Shown in pieces: positions 44,300 to 52,072 of a DNA stretch of 64,000 bases (position 1 is the first letter of the stretch; each line of letters begins with the position of its first letter). The stretch covers positions 1 to 64,000 of the forward strand of contig NZ_JACHGN010000025.1 of NCBI RefSeq assembly GCF_014202315.1, in the 5' to 3' direction. The DNA comes from Thermocatellispora tengchongensis. GTDB taxonomy: Bacteria > Actinomycetota > Actinomycetes > Streptosporangiales > Streptosporangiaceae. The notes under the pieces are model-generated. The model had not been told where the DNA came from and did no database searches. It saw only the letters and a program-made list of their open reading frames with translations. Made by a program: the position numbers and the translations under genes.

Positions 44300-45064
44300 C
44301 TACTCGCCCTTCCACCGGGGGGCGCGCTTCTCGGCGAAGGCCGCCGCGCCCTCCATGGCGTCCTTGGAGCCGAACACCGGGTTGATGATCGGCGCCTGCT
44401 TCTTGAACATCTCCTCGACGCTCCAGTCGGCGGACTCGATGATGATCCGCTTGGTCGCGGCGAGGGCCATCGGGGCGTTGGCGGCGATCTTCCTGGCCAG
44501 CTCCACGGCCCCGGCCAGCGCCTCGCCCGCCGGGGTGATCCGGTTGACCAGGCCCAGCTCGTACAGGCGGGAGGCCGGGTAGTGGTCGCCGGTGAGCGCG
44601 ATCTCCATGGCGATGTGGTACGGGATGCGCCGCGGCAGCCTCATGATGCCGCCCGCGCCCGCGACCAGCCCGCGCTTTGGCTCGGGCAGGCCGAAGGTGG
44701 CCGCCTCGGACGCCACGATCAGGTCGCAGGACAGCGCCATCTCGAAGCCTCCGGCGAGGGCGTACCCCTCGACGGCCGCGACCATCGGCTTCTTCGGCGG
44801 CGCCTCCGCGAGGCCGCCGAAGCCCCTGCCCTCCACGACCGGGAAGTCGCCGGAGAGGAACCCCTTCAGGTCCATCCCGGCGCAGAAGGTGCCCCCCGCG
44901 CCGGTGAGCACGTACGCCGAGACGTCCTTGCGCTCCTCCAGCTCGTCGATCGCGGCGACGATCCCGCGCGCGACGGCGCCGTTCACCGCGTTCTTCGCCT
45001 TGGGCCGGTTGATCGTGATGACCGCGACCCCGTCGTCCACCTCGACGAGTACCTCGTCAGACAC
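44300..45064 (-). CDS. Enoyl-CoA hydratase/isomerase (crotonase family)
   Basis: A 254-residue crotonase that hydrates trans-2-enoyl-CoA in fatty-acid breakdown. Landmarks: ITINRPKAKNAVNGAVARGI, the oxyanion hole residue in GGTFCAGMDLKGFL, VAAVEGYALAGGFEMALSCD, ASEAATFGLPEPKRGLVAGA with the usual Glu, and the helical C-terminus ending EKRAPRWKGE. ATG 45064 lies 25 bases behind the SDR gene, and the two are probably one operon. The second catalytic Glu (expected in the GLPEP region) is present. Members of the family also act as isomerases, so the exact acyl chain is unknown. Confidence 0.92.
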   Translation of the reverse strand: MSDEVLVEVDDGVAVITINRPKAKNAVNGAVARGIVAAIDELEERKDVSAYVLTGAGGTFCAGMDLKGFLSGDFPVVEGRGFGGLAEAPPKKPMVAAVEGYALAGGFEMALSCDLIVASEAATFGLPEPKRGLVAGAGGIMRLPRRIPYHIAMEIALTGDHYPASRLYELGLVNRITPAGEALAGAVELARKIAANAPMALAATKRIIIESADWSVEEMFKKQAPIINPVFGSKDAMEGAAAFAEKRAPRWKGE

Positions 45065-45089
45065 TACTGGCCTCCCTGCGCGGATCGGG

Positions 45090-45863
45090 CTACTTGGGCT
45101 GGAAGCGGATGCCGCCGTCGAAGCGGACGACCTCCGCGTTGATGTAGTCGTTCTCGATCAGCGAGCGCACCAGGTGGGCGAACTCGTCGGCGCGGCCCAT
45201 CCGCTTCGGGAACACGACCGGGGCCACCAGCTTGGCCTTGAACTCCTCGGCGTTGGGCGCGAAGCCGTAGATCGGGGTGTCGATGATGCCGGGGCAGATC
45301 GTGTTCACCCGTACGCCGATCGCCGCCAGGTCGCGGGCCGCGGGCACGGTCATGCCCACGATGCCACCCTTGGACGCGGAGTAGGCGACCTGCCCGGTCT
45401 GCCCCTCCAGCGCCGCGACGGACGCGGTGTTGATCACGACGCCGCGCTGACCGTCCTCGTCCACCGGCTCGGTCTTGGCCACGGCCGCCGCCCCGATGCG
45501 CATCAGGTTGAACGTGCCGATCAGGTTGACGTCGATGACCTTCCGGTACGCCGCGAGGTCGTGCGGGGCTCCGTCACGGCCGACGGTGCGCGCCGCCCAG
45601 CCGATGCCCGCGCTGTTGACGATCACGCGCAGCGGCTTGCCCGCCGCCGCCGCGGTGTCCACCGCCGCCTGGACCTGCTGCTCGTCGGACACGTCGCACT
45701 TGACGAACACGCCACCGATCTCGTCGGCGACGGCCTTGCCGCGCTCCTCGTTGAGGTCGGCGACCGTGACGAGCACGCCCTTCGCCGCCAGCTCGCGCGC
45801 CGTGGCCTCGCCGAGGCCGCTGGCGCCGCCCGAGATGATTGCTCCTGCTCCGTTCAGCTCCAT
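45090..45863 (-). CDS. Short-chain dehydrogenase, 3-hydroxyacyl-CoA dehydrogenase type 2-like
   Basis: A 257-residue SDR that probably oxidises 3-hydroxyacyl-CoA with NAD, the step after the neighbouring crotonase. Features: cofactor site AIISGGASGLGEATARELAA, acidic NAD-selecting VTVADLNEERG, VNSAGIGWA, the catalytic Ser in INTASVAALEGQ and Tyr/Lys in VAYSASKGGIVGM, then GVRVNTICPGIIDTPIYGFA and the C-terminal INAEVVRFDGGIRFQPK. ATG 45863 begins MELNGAGAI; the frame is open to 46310, but that extension lies in repeats. Confidence 0.92.
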   Translation of the reverse strand: MELNGAGAIISGGASGLGEATARELAAKGVLVTVADLNEERGKAVADEIGGVFVKCDVSDEQQVQAAVDTAAAAGKPLRVIVNSAGIGWAARTVGRDGAPHDLAAYRKVIDVNLIGTFNLMRIGAAAVAKTEPVDEDGQRGVVINTASVAALEGQTGQVAYSASKGGIVGMTVPAARDLAAIGVRVNTICPGIIDTPIYGFAPNAEEFKAKLVAPVVFPKRMGRADEFAHLVRSLIENDYINAEVVRFDGGIRFQPK

Positions 45864-45929
45864 GATGCGGACCTTAACGCGCCTACCGAATGAAGTTCTA
45901 CTCGGGGTGGGGTAAAACTCCCGTCCGCT

Positions 45930-46510
45930 CCGCGCACGGCCCCGAGAACCGTCCGCAGACAGCGCGGGGACGGGCAGGGGCAGGGGCAGGGGCGGGGCGG
46001 GGACGGGCTGCGGACGGTGCCGGGGACCGGCCAGAGACCGGCCCGCGGGTGGGGCCGAGGACGGGCCGCAGACAGGCCGCAGATGAGCCAGGGACGGGCC
46101 GCCGACGACACCGGAGACCCGCCGGAGACCGGCCCTCGCGGGCAGGGCCGGGGACAGGCCGCAGAGGGGGCGGGGACGGGCCGCGGACCGCGCCGAGGAC
46201 CGGCCGGAGACCGGCCCGCGGGCGGGGGCCGGGGACAGGCCGCAGACGGGCCCCGTGGGCAGGGCTGGCGACAGGCCGCAGACGAGCCAGGGACGGGCCG
46301 CCGACGGCACCGAAGACCGGCCAGAGACCCGCCCCCGCAGGCGCGGCCGAGGATAGGTCGCAGACAGGCCGCAGACGGGTCGGGGACGGTGTCGGGGACC
46401 GGCCGGAGACCGGCCTCCGCAGGCGGGCCGGGGAGGGGCCGGAGGCAGCCCGGGGAGAGCCCGGGGAGAGCCCAGGGACAGCCTAGGGATACCCCGGGGG
46501 GCAGCCCGGG
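45930..46510. repeat. Degenerate GC-rich tandem array between SDR and STAS genes
   Basis: About 580 bases made of variants of GGGACAGGCCGCAGACGGGC and CCGGAGACCGGCC. A higher-order period is visible: the segment from 46081 (AGATGAGCCAGGGACGGGCC) recurs at 46280 (AGACGAGCCAGGGACGGGCC), 199 bases apart and similar for at least 80 bases. The right end has short units GGGGAGAGCCC. No frame encodes a recognisable protein. Its style, but not its sequence, resembles the arrays at 2340 and 6945. Confidence 0.8.
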
Positions 46511-46517
46511 AAGCGGC

Positions 46518-46859
46518 TCAGACGTCGGTGGCCACGGCGGTGTTGACGTCGGGGTAGACCTTGATCCGCCGGTCGAGCCCGGTCGTGCGCAGGATGCGCG
46601 CCACCGGCGCCTGTGGGGCCGCCAGGCTCACTCCGCCGCCCTCGCCCGTGGCCAGCCGCCACGCCTCGATCAGCACGGACAGCCCGCTGGAGTCCATGAA
46701 CGACAGCGCGGTCAGGTCGAGCACCAGCCGGGCGCCGTCCTGTTTGATCGCGTCGCGCACTTCGTCACGCAGGAACGGGGCCGTGAAGAGGTCGAGCTCG
46801 CCCTCGACCGCCACCACCACGGCATCGCCGACGGCGTGCCGTGCCAGCCGTAACTTCAT
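46518..46859 (-). CDS. STAS-domain anti-sigma factor antagonist
   Basis: A 113-residue single-domain STAS protein. The phosphorylation site of the family is the Ser in SFMDSSGLSVLIEA (about residue 57-58), preceded by ARLVLDLTALSFM. Such proteins, when unphosphorylated, bind and inhibit RsbW-like anti-sigma kinases, freeing a sigma factor. The PAS-GAF-SpoIIE protein at 32017 has both a suitable phosphatase and a kinase-like domain, but is 14 kb away, so a direct partnership is only possible. ATG 46859 follows GGATGGGCAG. The gene is bounded by the tandem array downstream and a 231-base gene-free gap upstream. Confidence 0.9.
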   Translation of the reverse strand: MKLRLARHAVGDAVVVAVEGELDLFTAPFLRDEVRDAIKQDGARLVLDLTALSFMDSSGLSVLIEAWRLATGEGGGVSLAAPQAPVARILRTTGLDRRIKVYPDVNTAVATDV

Positions 46860-47090
46860 CTGCCCATCCTCCCCGGCGACACCTCACGGCGACGAGGCCG
46901 ACCCCAACTTTACTTCTCGATACCACCGGACGGCCCGCCGGCGACCTCGGCCTGACCGGGAGGACGCCCCGCCGTGACCTCGGCGGATACGCCGACGACC
47001 AGGACGGCGAGGTGCCACTGCTCAACCCGCTCTACTATGCCACCCCCGCCGCCGGGAGGGCCGCATACGCGGACATCGCCCAGGCATCCC

Positions 47091-48032
47091 TCAGGAACGG
47101 GCACCGGGGATCGCGAAGCCGTACGGGAGCTCCAGGCGGTGCTCGGAGAGCAGGGCCTCGTCGGCCAGGATCTCGCGGGTCGGGCCGTCGGCGGCGATCA
47201 CGCCGTCCGAGAGGATCAGGGCGCGTTCGCACAGCTCCAGGGCGTACGGCAGGTCGTGGGTGACCATGAGCACGGTCACGTCGAGCGAGCGCAGGATCTC
47301 GGCCAGCTCGCGGCGGGAGGCGGGGTCGAGGTTGGAGGACGGCTCGTCCAGGACCAGGATCTCCGGCTCCATGGCCAGCACCGTGGCCACCGCCACCCGG
47401 CGCCGCTGCCCGAAGGACAGGTGGTGCGGCGGCCGGTCGAGCGCGTCGAGCATGCCGACCCGCTCCAGCGCGTCGTGCACCCGGCGCTCCAGCTCCGCGC
47501 CGCGTACGCCGAGGTTGGCCGGGCCGAAGGCGACGTCCTCGCGGACGGTGGGCATGAACAACTGGTCGTCCGGGTCCTGGAAGACCAGGCCCACGCGGCG
47601 CCTGATCTCCTTGAGCGTGTCGCCGCGCACGGGCAGCCCGGCGACCGTCACGGTGCCGTGCCCGGCGGTCAGGATGCCGTTGAGGTGCATGACCAGGGTC
47701 GTCTTGCCGGCGCCGTTGGGGCCGAGCAGCGCGACCCGCTCGCCGCGCTCGATCCGCAGGTCCACGCCGTAGAGCGCCTGCGTGCCGTCGGGGTAGGCGT
47801 ACGCGAGCCGGGCGACCTCCAGCGACGGCGGCGCCCCCGCCCCGGCCCCCGGGGCCGAATACGACGCCCCGGCCCCCGGGGCTGTAGGCGGGGCCCCGGG
47901 TTCCGCTGCCGGAGGCGGCGCCCCGGGTTCCGCTGCCGGAGGCGGCGCTCCAGGTTCCACTGGCGACGGCGGCGCCTCGGGCTCACCCGCCGCGACCGAA
48001 AGCGGCGATGCGTCCGGCTCTGTACGGCTCAC
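47091..48032 (-). CDS. cbiO: ECF-type cobalt/nickel transporter ATP-binding protein
   Basis: A 313-residue ABC ATPase. The core (about 70-300) has Walker A GPNGAGKTTLVMHL, Q-loop VFQDPDDQLFMPTVREDVAF, the signature LSFGQRRRVAVATVLAMEPE, Walker B LVLDEPSSNLDP and switch His in VMVTHDLPYALEL. FGPANLG after the Q-loop is typical of CbiO. The first ~68 residues are an unusual Pro/Ala/Glu/Gly tract with repeats of EPGAPPPAA; an internal start near residue 70 (SLEVARLAY) cannot be excluded but no good start codon is there. It is the last gene of the cbiMQO operon, 12 bases after cbiQ. Confidence 0.92.
   Translation of the reverse strand: MSRTEPDASPLSVAAGEPEAPPSPVEPGAPPPAAEPGAPPPAAEPGAPPTAPGAGASYSAPGAGAGAPPSLEVARLAYAYPDGTQALYGVDLRIERGERVALLGPNGAGKTTLVMHLNGILTAGHGTVTVAGLPVRGDTLKEIRRRVGLVFQDPDDQLFMPTVREDVAFGPANLGVRGAELERRVHDALERVGMLDALDRPPHHLSFGQRRRVAVATVLAMEPEILVLDEPSSNLDPASRRELAEILRSLDVTVLMVTHDLPYALELCERALILSDGVIAADGPTREILADEALLSEHRLELPYGFAIPGARS
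47835..47990 (-). repeat. In-frame repeats in the N-terminal extension of CbiO
   Basis: Near-identical 27-base units (GAACCCGGGGCGCCGCCTCC plus seven bases on the coding strand) and GCCCCCGGGGCCG units, encoding E-P-G-A-P-P-P-A-A (three copies) and A-P-G-A-G-A. All keep the frame. Confidence 0.8.
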
Positions 48033-48044
48033 GGCGCCCCCATC

Positions 48045-48806
48045 TCACATCACGTACCACAGCCCCAGGACAAGCAGCGCCAAGCCCGGCAGAAGCCCGG
48101 CGACACCCCATTGTCCCCTCGATGCCGACAAATCCTGAATTATCGGCATCGACCCGGCATACCCCCGGCTCAGCATCGCCAGATGCACCCGCTCCCCCCG
48201 CTCGTACGAGCGGATGAACAGCGCCCCCGCCGAGCGCGCCACGACCGGGATGTGCCGGACGTCGCGCGCGACGAACCCGCGCGACTCCCGGGCCACCCGC
48301 ATGCGCCGCATCTCGTCCAGGACCACGTCCATGTAGCGCAGCATGAACATCGCGATCTGCACCAGCAGCGGGGGCACCCGCAGCCGCTGCGCGCCCAGCA
48401 GCAGCATGCGCGGCTCGGTCGTGGCGGCGAGCAGGACGCTGGCGACCACGCCGAGCGTCGCCTTGGCCAGGATGTTCCAGCCCGCCCACAGGCCCTCGAC
48501 GCTCAGCGACAGCCCGGCGACCTCCACCCGCTCGCCCAGGCCGACGATCGGCAGCGCCACCGCGAACACCACGAACGGCACCTCGATCACCATGCGGCGC
48601 AGCACGAACCCGGGGGGTACCCGGGCCACGGCCGCGACCACGGCCAGCAGCGCCGCGTACACGGCGAAGGCCGCGACGTACTCGCGCGGCGTGGCCACCA
48701 CGACCACCGCGAAGGCCGCCGCCGCCAGCAGCTTGCACTGGGGCGGCAGCCGGTGGACGGGCGAGTCGCCCGGCCGGTGGATGCGGTGGTGGTGGCCCGC
48801 GCCCAT
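48045..48806 (-). CDS. cbiQ: ECF-type cobalt/nickel transporter transmembrane protein
   Basis: A 253-residue energy-coupling (T) subunit with five or six helices. The conserved cytoplasmic motif with two Ala-Arg-Gly signatures appears as RVARESRGFVARDVRHIPV and HLAMLSRGYAGSMPI. It contacts CbiO and the CbiM substrate subunit. The His-rich N-terminus (GAGHHHRIH) may help metal handling. Its ATG shares one base with the TGA of cbiM, so translation is coupled. Confidence 0.92.
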   Translation of the reverse strand: MGAGHHHRIHRPGDSPVHRLPPQCKLLAAAAFAVVVVATPREYVAAFAVYAALLAVVAAVARVPPGFVLRRMVIEVPFVVFAVALPIVGLGERVEVAGLSLSVEGLWAGWNILAKATLGVVASVLLAATTEPRMLLLGAQRLRVPPLLVQIAMFMLRYMDVVLDEMRRMRVARESRGFVARDVRHIPVVARSAGALFIRSYERGERVHLAMLSRGYAGSMPIIQDLSASRGQWGVAGLLPGLALLVLGLWYVM

Positions 48807-49858
48807 CAGGCGTCCACCCGCTCCTCACCGCGCGCGCCCTCGGCCAGGCGCCGGCCGCGGCGGCGTACGGCGAAGAACAGGCCGCCGCCGACCGCGAGCG
48901 TCACCCCGACCCCGATCAGCCCGGCCACGCCGACCGGGATGCCGCCGGACTCGCCGTAGTCGGCCAGCGGCTGCTCGCCCAGCGCGTGGTCGGTGGCCAC
49001 GGCGCCGAAGCCCTTGTCCTCCGCGACGCGTTCGAGGCCGTCGGGCGAGGAGGAGGCGTAGAAGCTGGCGATCCCGGCCAGCAGCGCGGTGACGACGATG
49101 CCCGCGAGCAGGAACCCGCCGGGCCGCGCCGCGCCCGTGCGGGCCGGGGCCGCCGCCGCGGGCGCGACCTCGGAGGTGGTGCCGTCGGCGGCGCGCAGCA
49201 GCAGCGGGCCGGCCAGCCCGCGCGCGCCGTACACCAGGTCGGGACGCACGGCCAGCACCGCGCTCACGGTCGCGCCGGTGATCAGCGCCTCGCCGATGCC
49301 GATCAGCACGTGTACGCCGCCCATCGCCGCGGCCACCGCGCCCACCTCGATCGGGGCGTTGCCGCCGAGCCAGAACAGCAGCGTGAACACCAGCGCCGAG
49401 GCGGGCACCGACAGCAGCGCGGCCACCGCCGAGGAGGCCACCACCGCGCCGCGCCCGCCGCCCAGAATCCGGGTCAGCGCCCGGAAGACCGCCCACCCGA
49501 CGACCACCGTGACGATGCCCATCAGCGTGATGTTCACCCCGAGCGCGGTCAGCCCGCCGTCGGCGAAGAAGAATCCCTGCACGAGCAGCACCACGGCCAG
49601 GCACAACACGGCTGTGTACGGCCCGACGAGCACCGCCGCGAGGGCGCCGCCGAGCAGGTGGCCGCTGGTGCCGAGGGCCACGGGGAAGTTCAGCATCTGC
49701 ACGGCGAAGATGAACGCCGAGACCAGCCCGGCCATGGGGGCCGTGCGGTCGTCCAGCTCGCGCCGGGCCCCGCGCAGGCACACGGCGACACCGGCCGCGG
49801 CCACGGCACCTGCGGAGACGGATACGGCGACGTTGAAGAAGCCATCGGGAACGTGCAC
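48806..49858 (-). CDS. cbiM: Cobalt/nickel transporter substrate subunit, CbiM-CbiN fusion
   Basis: A 350-residue membrane protein. The start MHVPDGFFNVAVSVSAGAVA carries the N-terminal His used for metal binding by CbiM/NikM (Met-His-x-Pro-Asp-Gly). Helices follow to about residue 215, with the family motif NFPVALGTSGHLLGGALAAV. Residues about 245-340 correspond to a PDGLE/CbiN-like domain (SSPDGLERVAEDKGFG, then GVAGLIGVGVTLAVGGG), so M and N parts are fused. Only 68 bases separate it from the next gene, leaving no room for a cobalamin riboswitch. Nickel or cobalt cannot be distinguished from sequence. Confidence 0.9.
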   Translation of the reverse strand: MHVPDGFFNVAVSVSAGAVAAAGVAVCLRGARRELDDRTAPMAGLVSAFIFAVQMLNFPVALGTSGHLLGGALAAVLVGPYTAVLCLAVVLLVQGFFFADGGLTALGVNITLMGIVTVVVGWAVFRALTRILGGGRGAVVASSAVAALLSVPASALVFTLLFWLGGNAPIEVGAVAAAMGGVHVLIGIGEALITGATVSAVLAVRPDLVYGARGLAGPLLLRAADGTTSEVAPAAAAPARTGAARPGGFLLAGIVVTALLAGIASFYASSSPDGLERVAEDKGFGAVATDHALGEQPLADYGESGGIPVGVAGLIGVGVTLAVGGGLFFAVRRRGRRLAEGARGEERVDA

Positions 49859-49904
49859 AACAGCCTCCGAAGTGGGATATCTCCCCCAACCTTAGGCCAC
49901 GCGC

Positions 49905-49919
49905 ATGTAGTTGCAACAT
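49905..49919. promoter_or_regulatory. Candidate metalloregulator site upstream of cbiM
   Basis: ATGTAGTTGCAACAT has ATGT/ACAT ends and the perfect core GTTGCAAC. TTGCAA half-sites are known for the Fur-family nickel regulator Nur, but the second half-site does not match well, so I give only a weak assignment. Confidence 0.3.
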
Positions 49920-49926
49920 AGTGGCA

Positions 49927-51885
49927 TTAACCACTCAAGCGTCGTAACAACCGGCGGGCGAGGCCGCGTACGCGGTGGACCCCGCGCACCGGCGTCACGC
50001 GCACGACGGCGCTGAGCCGCCCCTTGCCCGCCGTCGGGTACGGACGGACGGACCACCTGCGGGTGCCGCGCCACCAGGCCCGCGGCGGCGGCAGGTCGTC
50101 GGCCACGCCCGCGGCCTCCACCCGGAACCGCAGCGGCGGGCCGCCGAGATCCAGCTCCAGGTAGGCGTCCCAGATGCCGGGCCCAAACCGGCCGAAGGGC
50201 TGCACGGCCCGGAACGCCCCGCCGGCCCGCGCCGCCACCGGAGCGGCCCGTTCGTCGCCGCCGCGCCGCTCCCGCCACACCATCGCGCGCACCGACTCGG
50301 GGGCCGGCGGCCCGTCGCCGTCCAGCGAGATCCGCCCGTCGAGGACCAGCCGACGGCCCCACCGCCAGCGCACCGCGTCGAGCCGGGCCGCGCAGCGCAC
50401 CGCGACGACGTGACCGCCGACGTCCAGGCTCAGGTTGCCGTGGGAGCGGGTGTAGAAGGGCAGCACGGCCGGTCCGCCGCACAGCCGGGGCACCGGCGCG
50501 GTCGCCTCGTGGTCGCGCTCGGCGCCGAGCCTGGCCTGCCGGGTCACGCCCTCGCAGGCGACCGCGACGTACGCGTGCCACACCCCGGACGGCAGCTCGC
50601 CTGGGTCGAAGGCCACGGTGAACCGCGTGCCGCCCGATTCGGCCGGGTAGACGCGGGCGGGGACGGGATCGCCCTTCTGCCGCAGCACCAGCGAGACCGC
50701 GCACGCGGCCGGGTCGAGCCAGGCCCCGTCGTCGGAGCCGGCGCCGGCGAGCGAGGCCGTGCCGCGCACGACGAGGCGGCCCTCGGCGTCCCACCACAGG
50801 CCGGTGAGCGCGCATCGTACGGACGCGGCCTCGACCCGGGCCAGGCGGACCAGCCGGTCGATGTCGTGCAGCGCGTCGAGCCGCTGCCGGTTGACCTCGT
50901 CCAGCCGCTCGCGCACGCCCTCGGTCAGCCACCGCGCGCACAGCTCGCCGACCTCGGCCGCGATCTGCTCGCGCCGGGCCGGATCGGCGGCCAGGAACGG
51001 CGCGCCGAGCTGGGCCAGGGCGTCGAGCTTGAAATGACGGCGCAGCAGGTGGTCGCGGAGCGGCCCCGGCGGCACGTGCCGGGTCATCAGCTCCATGGGC
51101 CGCCGGATCATGCGCAGCCAGGCGACCGGGTCGCGGCTGCCGGGATCCTGCATGACGCTGCTGCCGTCGGGGCGGTCGATCAGGTGGTAGCAGTCGTAGT
51201 CGGCCACCACCGAGATCACCTCGGCGTGGCAGTAGGCGTGGGCGGTGAACACGATGTCCTCGCCCACCCGCAGCTCCTCGTCGAACCGGATGCGGTGGTG
51301 CTCCAGCATCTCGCGCCGGAACAGCTTGAAGCAGCACAGGCTGTTGTAGACGGCGCTGTCGCGCAACGGCACCCGGTCGGCGTTGGCGTGGAACATCGTC
51401 GTCGGGGCCCGGCGGCCGTGCCCGACGATCTTGCCGAGCACGATGTCGGAGCCGTTGCGGTCGGCCATCGCGAGCATCCGCGGCAGCGCCTCGGGCCCCA
51501 GGTAGTCATCGGCGTCGCAGAAGAAGACGTACCGGCCGCGGGCGCGGTCGAGCGCGATGTTGCGCGCCCGCCCCGCCCCCACCGGGCGGTCCATGGTGAC
51601 GACCCGGACCACCCCGGGGTGGTGCTCGGCGTACAGGCGGAGCAGGCTCGCGCTGCCGTCGGTGGACGCGTCGTCCACCACCAGGACCTCCTTGGCCACC
51701 CGCTGCACCAGCAGCGAGGTCAGGCAGCGGTCGAGCCACGGCCCGCAGTCGCGCGCGGGCACGATCACGCTGACGTCGATGTCGCGCAGCACCCGCGCCC
51801 GGACCGGCACGGGGCGCGGGTGGGGGACGCCATGCCGCTCGGCCGTGCGGACGGAGACGGGATGATGACCGTGTGTGTCCATCAC
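49927..51885 (-). CDS. Family 2 glycosyltransferase with C-terminal beta-sandwich domains
   Basis: A 652-residue protein. The N-terminal GT-A domain (about 35-260) has VSVIVPARDCGPWLDRCLTS, VLVVDDASTDGSASLLRLYA, GAGRARNIALDRARGRYVFF and the metal-binding CDADDYLG. A helical connector (about 260-350) leads to two beta-rich domains (about 350-610) like those of teichoic-acid glycosyltransferases of the TarS type. It therefore probably decorates a cell-wall or secreted polymer with a sugar. The start ATG 51885 is uncertain by one codon. No polymer-synthesis genes lie nearby. The 187 bases upstream hold no clear gene. Confidence 0.87.
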   Translation of the reverse strand: MMDTHGHHPVSVRTAERHGVPHPRPVPVRARVLRDIDVSVIVPARDCGPWLDRCLTSLLVQRVAKEVLVVDDASTDGSASLLRLYAEHHPGVVRVVTMDRPVGAGRARNIALDRARGRYVFFCDADDYLGPEALPRMLAMADRNGSDIVLGKIVGHGRRAPTTMFHANADRVPLRDSAVYNSLCCFKLFRREMLEHHRIRFDEELRVGEDIVFTAHAYCHAEVISVVADYDCYHLIDRPDGSSVMQDPGSRDPVAWLRMIRRPMELMTRHVPPGPLRDHLLRRHFKLDALAQLGAPFLAADPARREQIAAEVGELCARWLTEGVRERLDEVNRQRLDALHDIDRLVRLARVEAASVRCALTGLWWDAEGRLVVRGTASLAGAGSDDGAWLDPAACAVSLVLRQKGDPVPARVYPAESGGTRFTVAFDPGELPSGVWHAYVAVACEGVTRQARLGAERDHEATAPVPRLCGGPAVLPFYTRSHGNLSLDVGGHVVAVRCAARLDAVRWRWGRRLVLDGRISLDGDGPPAPESVRAMVWRERRGGDERAAPVAARAGGAFRAVQPFGRFGPGIWDAYLELDLGGPPLRFRVEAAGVADDLPPPRAWWRGTRRWSVRPYPTAGKGRLSAVVRVTPVRGVHRVRGLARRLLRRLSG

Positions 51886-52072
51886 ACTTCAGTATGTGAC
51901 GGCACGATGGGCCGCGCGGCCGATCCCCGGGCATAGCCGGAACGCCAGGTGAACGAGGCCCCGCTTCGGCCGCGTCCCCTCCTACCGTCCGAGGCATGAC
52001 CCGAAGACGGGCGCCCGCCCCGGCCGCCTGCTCGCCCTGGCGGTGGTCGGCGTTCTCACCCGGAGGTGAGGC

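Noticed and set aside
45930-46510. CRISPR or mobile-element ends
   Set aside because: No regular spacers, no terminal inverted repeats, no transposase frame; simple tandem degeneration explains it.
49859-49926. Cobalamin riboswitch upstream of cbiM
   Set aside because: The interval is only 68 bases, far too short for the element, and no B12 box is present.
51886-52072. Short plus-strand frame from 51998 with a hydrophobic run
   Set aside because: The hydrophobic run is in a different frame from the ATG and no complete small gene results; at most a remnant.
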